NCBI GenBank assembly: GCA_947095535.1
Contig: OX352772.1
Coordinates: 213,319,620 to 213,383,619 of the forward strand
Length of the DNA stretch: 64,000 nucleotides
Direction: 5' to 3'
Source of the DNA: Poecilobothrus nobilitatus
Taxonomy: Eukaryota > Arthropoda > Insecta > Diptera > Dolichopodidae
Part shown: piece by piece, positions 11,628 to 21,155 of the stretch
How positions within the stretch are numbered: position 1 is the first letter of the stretch
How the letters are laid out: the number at the start of each line of letters is the position of its first letter
Notes under the pieces: generated by a model
Seen by the model: only the letters and a program-made list of their open reading frames with translations
Database searches by the model: none
Told to the model about the DNA's origin: nothing
Translations under genes and position numbers: made by a program

Positions 11628-12645
11628 GAAGGTAATCCTGCACTTGGAGATGGGAAAAAATCATGCCATATCGCACCGAAGACCACGCCCACTTACCTAT
11701 ATTTTGATTGTTGTGTTTAATGTAGGTTATTCTTGGTTAGTAGGTCAAAAACTTGTTTTGTTTGTTTTGGTTTAGGTTATAAGCATGGGTTGTTAACTTA
11801 TAAGTTGCAAGTGGTTCTATAGTAGGAAATGAAGGTTGTTGGTACTGTAGAAGTTGTTAGGCAAGGTTAATGAACTGAACAAGTTTAGGTTATAAGCATG
11901 GGTTGTTAACTTATAAGTTGCAAGTGGTTGTATAGTAGGAAATGAAGGTTGTTGGTACTGTAGAAGTTGTTAGACAAGGTTAATGAACTGGACAAGTTTA
12001 GGTTATAAGCATGGGTTGTTAACTTATAAGTTGCAAGTGGTTGTATAGTAGGAAATGAAGGTTGTTGGTACTGTAGAAGTTGTTAGGCAAGGTTAATGAA
12101 CTGAACAAGTTTAGGATATTTAGGTTTTTAAATAAATTCATTGATACTTTGTAATAGGATATCATACAAATAGAAAGATGATTTTTTTCAGGTCAAATCA
12201 AGTTTATTTTTTTAAATTGCGCAAAATCGCATGCTTAATAAAATATACCTACATATGTAAAAGGAGATATAAAAGAAACGAAAAAAACTTGTTTTTATTA
12301 TTTAATAAGAAAAATATTCATAGGTACTTTTGAATACCAAGATGTAAATAATAAAAATAAAAACAAAACGTAAACAAGAAGTAGGTACAAAGTGTATTTT
12401 TGTTTATTAAAGAAGATCAATAATTATTGTAAGTTGTTATTATAGTTTTAAAGCTGCAAAATAAAAAAAAAATAAAAATTATGGAATTATAGGTGCATCT
12501 GTTATGTAATATTTTTTCTGTTCTATAATAACATTGAGAAAATAACCGAAAATCTTTGATTTACTTGGTTTTGTTATTATTGCGTTACATTCTATACTGT
12601 AAGGAATCAAAAAGGCAAGTTAATTGCTTTTGGTACCTATTTGAA
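11628..12645 (+). repeat. Polinton 1 left terminal inverted repeat
   Basis: The reverse complement occurs at 25213-26674. Matching words run from aggtaatcctgcacttgg at the tip through gcgcaaaatcgcatgcttaa (near 12220) to aagttaattgcttttggtac (near 12620). It is shorter than the right TIR because that one carries a SINE and flanking duplication. Confidence 0.9.
11771..12111 (+). repeat. Subterminal tandem repeat, three units of about 113 bp
   Basis: Units begin tttaggttataagcatgggt at 11771, 11884 and 11998 and are nearly identical. The right TIR holds only about two units (26300-26530, reverse complement) with a recognisable variant (cccatttttataacc). Different copy number in the two TIRs shows the array changes by itself. 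Confidence 0.85.
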
Positions 12646-12711
12646 AACAAAAATAAAACAAATTTATTTATATGTTTGAAATAATTTTGTATTTGAAAAT
12701 ATTTTACAATT

Positions 12712-12945
12712 TTACAGAAAACTGTGTTGGAAAATTTTTTTACGATGATCAGATGCTAAGATTTTAGAAATAGCGAGACCAACATTTTCTATACGTCGTT
12801 GAAATCTACTTCTATCACGTGCGTATTCTTCCCAATGACCTTTCCTTGCTGATCTGTAAGCATAGACCCATACATGCATAACGTGAATTTCTTGTTTTAT
12901 GTTGAAGTAAACTTTTTTTTTGTTATTTAAATTCATATTGTGCAA
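12712..12945 (-). CDS. Small Polinton-associated ORF (77 aa), unknown function
   Basis: An intact small frame next to the left TIR, rich in basic and aromatic residues (HVMHVWVYAYRSARKGHWEE, then RDRSRFQRRIENVG). I do not recognise a named family. Its start overlaps the 3' end of the neighbouring minus-strand gene by about 20 nt, a virus-like compact arrangement, and it may originally have been part of that gene. No membrane segment or signal peptide is visible. Confidence 0.5.
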   Translation of the reverse strand: MHNMNLNNKKKVYFNIKQEIHVMHVWVYAYRSARKGHWEEYARDRSRFQRRIENVGLAISKILASDHRKKIFQHSFL

Positions 12946-13487
12946 GTATGAAAATTGAAGGCCTTAATCTACTTAATCTTAACACTTTTTCTTTTAAAAG
13001 ATGCCTACATACATTAAAACAATTTTTAACAGCACATCTGAAACTCTTGTTTGATAAGTGTATAGAACAATTTGAATCAAAGTTTTCAATCTTTTGTAAT
13101 GATGGCAAGTCTCTGCTTAGATCTTCTATTTTAACACTGTCAATGTACTTTTGAAGGAAAAGTTTTTTTTGTTCTCCTTTAACATAAATTTTTTCCGCTG
13201 ACTCTAAATAGTGTTTTAATATTCATTTTACATCTAAATATTCAACTAAACCGTTATTTAAGTCCATTTATTTTATTTTCGCAATACTGGTTATTATATT
13301 TCACATCTTGACTAAGCTCTTCTGCGGAGTACGGTGCTTTGAAATGATACACAGTTCGAATTAAACTTCCTTTTTCAAGTATGGCTAACTCTTTTAGGAA
13401 ATATTGTTTTTCATTTCCTTGCAAAAATTGTAGGTCAACTATAAAAACTTGTTTAACCATGTCGAAGGTTTGTAAAAGAATGTTCAA
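12923..13487 (-). pseudogene. Conserved Polinton end gene (IVDLQ-type), frameshifted
   Basis: A minus-strand gene next to the left TIR. The first part (13487-13254) has FIVDLQFLQGN, FLKELAI and TVYHFKAPYS; the later part (to 12923) has KIYVKGEQKK, LPSLQKIENF, then CSIHLSNKSFRCAVKNC. As I recall, this D-L-Q / K-E-L-A / Cys-His-C-A-x-x-N pattern recurs in arthropod Polintons beside a TIR; its biochemical role is unknown to me, though conserved Asp/His positions could suit a nuclease. A stop at 13254 and at least one further shift separate the pieces. It diverges from the ATPase across a 67-bp gap. Confidence 0.6.
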
Positions 13488-13536
13488 TTAAATAACTAAA
13501 TTTACATTTATATTCATTTCGAAAAAGAGCTGTTCA

Positions 13537-13544
13537 TATAAATA
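13537..13544 (+). promoter_or_regulatory. TATA-like box between divergent genes
   Basis: TATAAATA lies in the 67-bp gap between the minus-strand gene (start 13487) and the ATPase. A start site 30 bp downstream would fall just before ATG 13579, which supports the internal Met as the real ATPase start. Confidence 0.4.
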
Positions 13545-13554
13545 TAGGTTAGCA

Positions 13555-14000
13555 ATGATTGTTTTAACTAATACAACTATGTTGTTTCACCCATTTACAA
13601 TGATGGTGGCGGGGCCATCCTGCTGTGGGAAAACCACATTTATTCGTAATTTAATCAAATATAAAGAAGAAAATATACTACCACATATTAATAGAATTAT
13701 TTGGTGTAATCCAGACAAAAATGCTGTTCCACTATATATGAAAGATGTTGAATATAGTAACACTATTCCAGATTTTAATGATAATCAAGAACCTTTGTTA
13801 GTTATTATCAATGATATGATGTTAACTTCTCATGATAAGTTTGTATGTGATTTATTTACTAGAGGATCACATCATAGAAATTTATCTGTAATATTTGTAA
13901 CACAAAATGTTTTTCACCAGGGTAAATTTTCAAGAGATATTTCACTCAACTGTAAATATTTAGTACTTTTCAAAAATCCAAGAGATAATTCGCAGATATT
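13555..14000 (+). pseudogene. Polinton packaging ATPase (A32/FtsK-HerA type), 3' end lost
   Basis: A P-loop ATPase expected to pump the genome into capsids. Walker A is GPSCCGKTTF (residues ~20-29), Walker B is LLVIINDM (~82-89), followed by the conserved FTRGSHHRNLSVIFVTQNVF and LVLFKNPRD. The usual start is close to Met 9 (13579); the ATG at 13555 adds eight residues. Family resemblance stops about residue 147, and the expected ~60-residue C-terminus is missing. In the neighbouring frame an unrelated acidic sequence begins, so an internal deletion probably removed the 3' end. Confidence 0.85.
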
Positions 14001-14411
14001 ACTCAATCGCATTTTTCTGAATATAAGAATATTGGAATACAAGTTGTTCCTGAAGAAGAAGAAGTATATGAAAAAGAAGCTGATGACGAAGTATTGACGA
14101 AGTATGCTGAAATTCAGGAAAATGTTTTAACAAAAGCATTGTCAGCTGCTTTAGTTGGAGAACGTCTTAGAAAAAGAAAATCAACTAGAAATCAAAATGT
14201 ACAAATTTTTGAAACTGATACAGGAGACATTATAACTGTTCCTTTAGATAGCCCAAGCCCACCAACGAAAAAAGAAAACACTATAAATAGCAAAGAGTTC
14301 AATAATTCATCAAGACGTATTTTAAGGTCAGCAGTAGGTAATACTCAAACAGAACTTAATTTTCCAATTCGTAAGAATAAATCCGCAAGCTCATGGACAA
14401 CATACAAGTAA
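13985..14411 (+). pseudogene. Remnant of an acidic/basic Polinton protein, unknown
   Basis: An open frame with no ATG of its own at the start: HFSEYKNIGIQVV, a glutamate run, TKALSAALVGERLRKRKST, then a low-complexity Ser/Pro/Asn tail ending in SSWTTYK. It overlaps the broken end of the ATPase in another frame and the start of the next gene. I do not recognise the family. It looks like the C-terminal part of a gene whose beginning was removed by the same deletion that truncated the ATPase. Confidence 0.45.
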
Positions 14412-15408
14412 ATGATGAATTTTATGTCACTTTACTCAGTGATTCATCTATGAACTATTATCCAGAAAATTCATTATCATCTTTTACAAATAAAATGAAT
14501 AAATACATGTGTGATCAAGGTGAAAAGTCGGTATTTCAGAAATGTATGTTAATGATTTCGTTCCAAATGTGTATGGTGAAGAATGGGAAAAAAGTACTCA
14601 AATATTTATTAAAGGTATGCAGAAAGATATGATAGGAGTTGGAATATCATATATTCCATACATAGAAAAACAAATGATATGCGACTGGAAAGTTTTTCTA
14701 CTACCAATACTAATTCAAAATATACGCCCACTTAATAGGTTTACAAGAAAAGAAGTTGAACGACAGTTGATTTGGGGAATTTTTAATTTTATAAACGATG
14801 AAGTTCATTATACACAACCAACAAAAGCTGAGGAGATGCCTAAAAATTTAAGTTACACCACAATATGTGTTACTAAGCTTAAAATAGATATAAAAACAAG
14901 AGCAAATTACGCTTATACCCTCGAAGGACTTTTGACAACATGTTTCATTCAAGTATCTTTTAAAGTTACAGATTTTAAAAAATATAAATGACGTGTAATA
15001 GAAGCTTTCAAAACTATTATAGATAGTGTACAATTGATTCCCATTAGTAAACGAGATATGTTTTTTATATACACAGACATAATTGAACCGCAAAAAATAG
15101 GTGATAAAGATATAAGGTGTTTAAGATCTGTTATCATACAAAATTCTTTCACTGATACTGTAAAAGAATTCAGTAATATTCAATATTGCAATGTGGAGAA
15201 TTCATTGAATAACATTTTATTACTTTTATGTGATAAATATGGATACAAAATAAACTTTTCCAATAGTTCAATTCCAACAAAAATTGTATTACATTTTAAA
15301 AAAGTACAAATAAAAGCGATTTTACAAAACTATATATTATTTTATTTTATTCAGTATGGAGAGAGCGTACTACAAATATTATTTAGTTCAATCAGGAAAA
15401 GGTCTTGA
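14393..15408 (+). pseudogene. Conserved Polinton virion-type protein (minor capsid candidate)
   Basis: The start DEFYVTLLSDSSMNYYPENS followed by SSFTNKM, and the late motif MFFIYTDIIEPQKIGD with VLHFKK near the end, match a protein found in most animal Polintons beside the capsid genes; it may be the penton/minor capsid or a virion-assembly protein. The frame shifts near 14540, and an in-frame TGA lies at 14989-14991. The original stop, probably near 15300, also seems lost. The pX-like gene starts at 15356, so the order fits a late-gene block. Confidence 0.6.
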
Positions 15409-15796
15409 GGATATTGGTCTTTTGTTACACTCAATTGTACCTTACCAAAGCGGACGAGGGTTAGGGAGCTTTTTCGGTGGTCTTTTTAGATATTTAAGAC
15501 CAATATTTACGTTTGGAGCTAATATATTAAAAAAAGAGGTTATTAACTCTGGTATTAATGCATTATCTGATATTGCCACAGGTACAAATGTAAAAGAAGT
15601 GCTTCAAGATCGAAGTAAAGAGATAATGAAAAATGTAAGACGAGGTGCAGTTCAGAAACTCAATGAAATGTATGGACAAGGCAAAAGAAAACGAAGAAAA
15701 CCTATAAAAAGACATCTCATTAATAATTTAAATTATTTTACGTCGGAGCGACGCAAAGTTAATAATAAAAACAAACAAAAAGATATTTTTGAATAA
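15356..15796 (+). CDS. Adenovirus pX/pVI-like minor virion protein
   Basis: An apparently intact 146-residue ORF. After YYKYYLVQSGKG it has a Gly-rich amphipathic segment (SGRGLGSFFGGLFRYLRP, residues ~36-53), then an alanine/glycine-rich helix (GANILKKEVINSGINALSDI) and a strongly basic C-terminus (GKRKRRKPIKR). This layout resembles the small basic core/lytic proteins of adenoviruses and their Polinton counterparts, thought to bind packaged DNA or membranes. Its stop lies 3 nt before the next ATG. Confidence 0.65.
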   Translation: MERAYYKYYLVQSGKGLEDIGLLLHSIVPYQSGRGLGSFFGGLFRYLRPIFTFGANILKKEVINSGINALSDIATGTNVKEVLQDRSKEIMKNVRRGAVQKLNEMYGQGKRKRRKPIKRHLINNLNYFTSERRKVNNKNKQKDIFE

Positions 15797-15798
15797 TT

Positions 15799-17110
15799 AT
15801 GATTGAATGTATGAAATCAGAGCTTGATATTTTTAAAACACAGCCTATTCAGTCAAGTATTTTACGATCTGAAGAAGTTTCCTACAACCCTATTGTTTCT
15901 TTAGATAATCCATCTGTCATAGAATTTGTTTCACTAGGGCACGGTGATACATATAGAGACTTGTCTTCGACATATCTAAAATTAAAAGTACAAATTTTAA
16001 AAAAAGATGGAACTCAATGGAATAAAGATAATAAAACTGATGGAACACCTATACAACAACGAAGTGTGGTTAATAATATGTTACATTCATTAATAAACTA
16101 ATGCAATGTTCAACTAAATGGAAAGAATATATCTCTATCAGATGGCAATTATCATTACAGAGCTTATATTGAATCATTGTTAAATTATGGTACGGATGCC
16201 GCTACAACGCATTTGGAGTGTGGTGGATGGATGTTAGATAAGCCAAATATAGCAAAAACAGATAACAGTGGTTCAAAAGAACGTCAAAAATTATACCAAA
16301 ATAGCAATGTAGTGGAACTTATGGGGAAACTACATTTAGATATGTTTAACCAACCTAAACTTCTCATAAACAATGTCGATGTTCGAGTTGTCCTAACATT
16401 AGAAAAACCAGATTTTTACCTCTTTGCAGATGATACTGATGAATCTCAACTGAAAATTTTAGAAGTCACTTTATTTATGAGACATGTAACAATTAATCCT
16501 AGTGTACTATTAGCACATAATGCTGTATTGGAAAAAACTAATGCCAAATACAATTACAAACGGGTAGAGGTAAAAACTTTTACCATTCCACAGAATAGTT
16601 CATCAATATCACTTGATAATGTTTTTATTGGACAGTTGCCGAACACAATCATTTTTTGCATGACAGAAAATACAGGTTACTCTGGAAAAAGGTCAAAACC
16701 CATACAATTTTAAACATTTTGATATTTCACAATTTGTATTAAACGTAAATGGTCTTCAAATACCTAATTCAGCAATTGAAACCAGTTTTTCAGATGAAAA
16801 TAATTGCTGTACAAGAGCATACAGTACACTTTTTTCAGGAACTGGAATTTACCATAATGATAAAGGTCTTCAGATAACAAAAACCATGTTTAGTAATGGG
16901 TTTTTCATTCCAGCTTTTGATTTAACTCCACTTCATTTCCTAACTAATGCATCAGGAAATGAAGTGTGTCAAGGTCTACTAAATCAAGGTACAGTTAGAA
17001 TTGAGGCAAGGCTATCAAAACCACTTACATCACTGACTGCTATTGTTTATGAAGAATTTGATGCAAGTTTACAAATTGATAAAAACCGAAATATATTCTC
17101 AAACCTATAA
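15799..17110 (+). pseudogene. Polinton major capsid protein (F54H12.2-like), broken
   Basis: About 437 codons. The opening SELDIFKTQPIQSSI, then EFVSLGHGDTYRDL, NYHYRAYIESLLNYG and later VFIGQLPNTIIFCM and SNGFFIPAFDLTP match the capsid protein often annotated as F54H12.2-like in arthropod genomes; Polinton capsids have the double jelly-roll fold. An in-frame TAA sits at 16099-16101 (likely a C-to-T change of a Gln codon), and a frameshift near 16690-16700 moves the last ~130 residues to another frame. Without these the gene would be complete. Confidence 0.75.
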
Positions 17111-17204
17111 ATAGCATCCATAAAAGTAAATTTGAATATTTGACAAAATGTCACTGTCTTGAGAACTTCTGGATGTAACATTTTGTAGTGATGATAATAA
17201 TACC

Positions 17205-17402
17205 TTGTTTGCGAAAGATATTTGTATAGTTGCTTTTAAAGAACCTTGTAAAAAGTTTGTAAAAGAGCTCAAGTATAAATTTCCAACTAGGGATTTTATA
17301 AATGATAATTTTGATAATTACTCTTTTGGAACTGTGTACAACGATAAAATAAATCGTTTTTTTCAAATTATATTAAAGAAACAACTAAAGTATATGACTT
17401 GA
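17205..17402 (+). CDS. Small ORF between capsid and protease genes
   Basis: An uninterrupted 65-residue frame (MFAKDICIVAFKEPCKKF..), Lys/Phe-rich and without a recognisable domain. It ends 12 nt before the protease start, in the same direction. It could be a small Polinton gene or the tail of a decayed one; I cannot name it. Confidence 0.35.
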   Translation: MFAKDICIVAFKEPCKKFVKELKYKFPTRDFINDNFDNYSFGTVYNDKINRFFQIILKKQLKYMT

Positions 17403-17412
17403 GTCAATTTGA

Positions 17413-17892
17413 TTGATGAATACCCTAGAGATAAGTGACGTATTAAGATATAACAAACACACACGTAAATTTTTTAAACGAGTTTTTGCTCTGGATCAAC
17501 TCCCCAGAATAATTGAAAAACAAACTTTTTTAATTGTAAACACTGATAAATCAAAAGATCCGGGAATACATTCGTTGGCTATTTTTAAGCCAAAGAATGG
17601 CTGTGTTGAATATTTTGATTCGTTTGGTATTAAACCAGATAAATTAGAAATTTTAAGTTAAGTAAGTTTATCCAAGTTTAAGTTTTAAGTTTAAGTTAAG
17701 TTAAGTAAGAAATAGTTACAAAGTAACTATTCAGATGTCTGTGGGCAATATTGTTGTGTTTATACGTGGTATAGATGTTGCGGTTATAGTATGAACACTT
17801 TTTTAAAAAAATTTAATAAAGGAAATCAACTAGAAAACGATAAGTATATTTTAAGTACCTTTCAAAATGTATTTGGAAAATATAACTCATAA
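17413..17892 (+). pseudogene. Adenain-like cysteine protease (PRO), interrupted
   Basis: This family of maturation proteases processes virion proteins. The first part has LDQLPRII, TFLIVNTDKSKDPGIHSLAI with the catalytic His, and CVEYFDSFG. The nucleophile region SDVCGQYCCVY lies downstream in another frame (about 17730-17765). Between them the gene is spoiled by a run of aagtttaagt words (17655-17710), which looks like local slippage and introduces a stop at 17661. The Trp that normally follows the catalytic His (G-x-H-W) is Ser here. A partial relative lies at 29526. Confidence 0.85.
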
Positions 17893-17960
17893 CAAATTTG
17901 TGTTCTTAAAACGTATAAATAATAAAAACAATATAAACAGGTTTTAGTAAAATTAAAGGA

Positions 17961-18506
17961 ATGGAAGCACTGGTCAGAACACAAATTTATTGCTAAGTTA
18001 CACATATTTTCTCAATAAGAGTCATACATTAAAAATTGCTGTTGGATTTGACTGTGAGTCATCAAATGAGTGTGAGTCAAAAATCAATTGTCTTAAAATA
18101 TCATGAATAGAATAAATTTTATTACGAATTTAACAAAAAACTCGATAAGCTGATAATAAAAGATATAAAACAGAACTTTCATCATTGACTAAAATCAGCG
18201 AACAGGCAAAGTATATGTATTAACAAAGAAGAAGCAGAGCAGTTTTACAATTTAAGCGATTTTCTTCACGCAGTGATGACCTATTATAAATCTGCTGAGT
18301 TAAATGTAAAAGACTATGTTCGGGAATATCTAAATTTATGTGTCGAACAACAAGTATTTAGGTTAGAAAGAGAAATTTATGTACCAATACAACGTTTTAA
18401 TGTACAATGTAATTATTCAAGATTATTTTTTGAAATTCCTGTAATTTTAAAGGAACAAATCTGTAATATACTACATAAAACAAACAAAATAAATCACAAC
18501 CAATAA
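17961..18506 (+). pseudogene. Conserved Polinton gene of unknown function, copy 1
   Basis: It follows the protease directly. Early words such as LLLSYTYFLNKSHTLKIAVG (frameshifted, several stops to about 18200) and the open C-terminal part 18273-18506 match, in order, the gene after the protease in the second Polinton (29883-30459). The best-conserved block is FNVQCNYSRLFFEIP. No catalytic motif or membrane segment stands out. Conservation of sequence and position in two diverged elements argues for a real function, perhaps in the virion. Confidence 0.6.
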
Positions 18507-18576
18507 TATCAAATTTTTATTTTTTATTTATATGTTTTAGATAGACAAATATTCTGTACACCTTTCATTAGATTAT

Positions 18577-18876
18577 TTAATTAAAATTATTTAGGATTAT
18601 TAAATCATTGAAATAATCAAGATCTCCCTGCTGATTATTTATGTCCCAATTTTCATCATTAAATGGAACTGCTTCCTCATCTTTTTCAATTTCTTCTTCC
18701 ACATCTTCTTCTTCGTCTTCTAATTCAACTATCTGGAACGGTGGTATAAATTCCTCAATTTCTGCTAAATCTTCGTCGTCCATGGTGAACGTAATTTCAT
18801 TTTCTTGTATCTGACCTTGTGTATTTACATCATCTACAGTTTCTTTAAATGGAAATGATGTGGAATCAGGCAGCAT
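18577..18876 (-). CDS. Acidic ORF (99 aa), unknown
   Basis: An intact minus-strand frame, nearly one-third Asp/Glu (ELEDEEEDVEEEIEKDEEA in the middle), without Cys or membrane segments. It is divergent from the integrase, with about 190 bp between the starts. Acidic proteins of this kind can act as transcription activators or as DNA mimics, but nothing here decides that. It survives intact where most long neighbours are broken; being short, that may be chance. Confidence 0.5.
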   Translation of the reverse strand: MLPDSTSFPFKETVDDVNTQGQIQENEITFTMDDEDLAEIEEFIPPFQIVELEDEEEDVEEEIEKDEEAVPFNDENWDINNQQGDLDYFNDLIILNNFN

Positions 18877-18957
18877 ATCAATGAGTTGTTGACCAGTCAG
18901 AATGGAAATGAATTAAATTTGAAAATAAAAGTTGAGTTATATACTCATGTAGAAAAG

Positions 18958-18965
18958 TATAAAAG
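18958..18965 (+). promoter_or_regulatory. TATA box upstream of integrase
   Basis: A canonical TATAAAAG lies about 100 bp before the integrase ATG (19067), in the gap between divergent genes. No clear TCAGT initiator follows at +30. Confidence 0.45.
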
Positions 18966-19066
18966 CAAATTAAACTCAATTAGATGATTAGTTTAAACCA
19001 TGCTTTCATCTATCATTTTATGTATAATAATTATTATAACATTACCTTTAACATTTTTAAAACAAA

Positions 19067-20017
19067 ATGTCAAGAGCTCAAATAGTGAATGAAATTCATA
19101 GACAGGCAAGACGTAAATTTCTTAGAAGAAAATTCAAACAGAAAGGTCTAAATGACACGTGGCAAATCGATTTAGTCGAAATAATATCTTATGCAAAAAT
19201 TAATAATGGTTATAAATATATGCTGACGGTCATTGATACTTTTTGCAAATATGCCTATGCTGAACCTGTGAAAACAAAAAATGCTGGTAATGTTTTAAAT
19301 GCCTTTAAAACAAATATTATTAGAGCTAAAGTTATACCAAAAAATATTCACTCTGATCAAGGCAAGGAATTTTTTAATTTACAATTTGAAAATTATATGA
19401 AAGAAAAATCAATCAATCATTATCACACATTTAGCGAATTAAAAGCATCAATTGTTGAACGATTTAACCGTACATTGAAAAATTTCTCTGTGGAAAAAAT
19501 TTAGTTTAAACGGGAATTATAAATGGTTACCTATTATACAATCATTAATTAAAGAATATAATTCAACAAAACATAGCACAACAAAACTTCCACCTGAAAA
19601 ACTTACAAAGAAAAGCGAAAAAAATATACTGCGGAATGTATATACTGAGCCTAAAATTCAATCAAAAAAGTAAATATAAAACTAGAAATTTTGTAAGAAT
19701 AAGTAAATATAAAGGTCAATTCGAAAATAATGTAAATATAAAGGTCATTTCGAAAAAGGTTATCAACCGATTTGGTCAACTGAAGTATTTAAGATTGATA
19801 AAATCAATAATACTTATCCTGTTACATATCAATTATCGGACTATACTGATACGCCAATTTCTGGGGGTTTTTATCAAGCTGAGCTTACACCTGTAAAATA
19901 CCCAGATACTTATCTTGTAGAAAAAATTCTGAAAAAGCAAGGAAAAGAGTTGTTGTTAAATGGCTAGGTTTTGATAACACACATAATACTTGGATAAATT
20001 CAACAAATATTGTTTAA
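19067..20017 (+). pseudogene. Polinton integrase (RVE, DDE) with chromodomain, frameshifted
   Basis: Retroviral-type integrase that inserts the element. The DDE residues are all present: Asp in TWQIDLVEI, Asp in IHSDQGKEFF, Glu in ASIVERFNRTLK. After residue ~140 the frame shifts (near 19480); the rest of the core (NYKWLPIIQSLIKEYNSTKH) reads in another frame. A short ~29-bp duplication near 19700-19750 damages the SH3-like part. The C-terminal chromodomain is visible as VVKWLGFDNTHNTWINSTN, ending at TAA 20015-20017. Chromodomains are typical of Polinton integrases. Confidence 0.9.
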
Positions 20018-20269
20018 TATCTGTAAAATAAAACTCTAATAAACACCTGAAAATAAAACTTGGAAAACATCTGAAAAATAAAATAAAATCTTAACGTCTG
20101 AAAAATCAAATAAAATCTTAACATCTGAAAAATGAAAATAAAATTAAAACAGTAGAAAATTTCTTTGAAATAAAATTTTTTTTATTCTATATACAATTAG
20201 TCTAAAACTATTACTGATTTGTGGCGAATTCAAAATCACCACGTTATTCTTTTAAATTTAATTGGCTTT

Positions 20270-20392
20270 CCTCATTTATGAGGAAATATTCATTTTTTTC
20301 GATTTCCTCACGGAGTTTCCTCATTTCATTTCATTCGATTTCCTCACGGAGTTTCCTCACTTCATTTTTTTCGATTTCCTCATTATCTTAAA
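20270..20392. repeat. Short tandem repeat, about 2.5 units
   Basis: Words tttcgatttcctcacggagtttcctca recur at about 20298 and 20335 with a partial third unit, preceded by the palindrome ctcatttatgag (20271-20284). It lies inside Polinton 1 between convergent genes. Confidence 0.6.
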
Positions 20393-20434
20393 ATACCCCA
20401 ACTTTTTGATGCGGTATAAATATAATATTATTTA

Positions 20435-20513
20435 GGGTCTCGAAGACCCATTTTTTACCGTAAACGGTGTTTAACTTTTTAATTTTATTTATTTTATAGA
20501 GCCTACTTGGCTC
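20435..20513. terminator. Cluster of three small hairpins between convergent genes
   Basis: gggtct-cga-agaccc at 20435-20449 (followed by attttttacc), accgt-aa-acggt at 20457-20468 and gagcc-tactt-ggctc at 20499-20513. They lie between the integrase (plus, ends 20017) and the His/Gln-rich ORF (minus, ends 20538). They could be 3'-end signals for one or both transcripts; this is inference from position and structure. Confidence 0.4.
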
Positions 20514-20537
20514 CATATCTTTAACTTTTAAAAATTT

Positions 20538-20942
20538 TTAAAAATTTTTTTTTTTTAAATTAAATAATTCCACCAGTTTCCTTTTTCTGATGGGATTTGA
20601 TGTTGCCGTACTCTGATAATCTTGTTGTTGTTGTAGTTGCTGTTGTTGCTGTTGCTGCGGTTGTTGCTGTTGTTGTGGTTGTTGATGTTGTTGTTGATGA
20701 TGATGCTGTTGATGTAGTTGTTGTTGTTGTTGTTGATGAAGATGAGTAGAAGCGTCATTTTCATTTTTCGCCTTTCTCATTTTCGCAGGAAGACGCACTG
20801 CTGTACTAATAGTAGCAGTTGTAGCAGTTGCAGCCTCTTCTGCAGTCATGAAGAAGTTTAAATATTCCTGTGCCATACCTTGCTTGTTTGAAATTAAACT
20901 GATATTTTTTGTATAAAATCCCGATGTATTTATACTAATCAA
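20538..20942 (-). CDS. His/Gln-rich ORF (134 aa), unknown
   Basis: An intact minus-strand frame. The more likely start is Met 23 (about 20876, MAQEYLNFFMTAEEA). The N-terminal third is Ala/Thr-rich, followed by a ~50-residue tract of Gln and His (HQQQQQQLHQQHHHQQQHQQ) from CAA/CAG/CAT codons, then a basic end (NPIRKRKLVELFNLKKKNF). No domain is recognised. It could be an accessory nuclear protein (basic tail, polyQ/H); the codon repeat could also have expanded neutrally. It converges on the integrase and is divergent from PolB. Confidence 0.5.
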   Translation of the reverse strand: MISINTSGFYTKNISLISNKQGMAQEYLNFFMTAEEAATATTATISTAVRLPAKMRKAKNENDASTHLHQQQQQQLHQQHHHQQQHQQPQQQQQPQQQQQQQLQQQQDYQSTATSNPIRKRKLVELFNLKKKNF

Positions 20943-21155
20943 AATGTATTGAAGATAAATTTAGATTGCTTTTTGTTTTTCAATTCTTTCTATTTTAAGA
21001 TAGTATTAAGATGGGATTCTAGTTAAACAACTATAATTTATTAAAGCGACCTTTGATTATAATGTAATTGTTCATTTAACAGAGTGAATCTGTATTAAAA
21101 ATTTAATATTATTCTGTTATTCAAGCATTTAACATCTAAAATTCGTATAAAGAAA

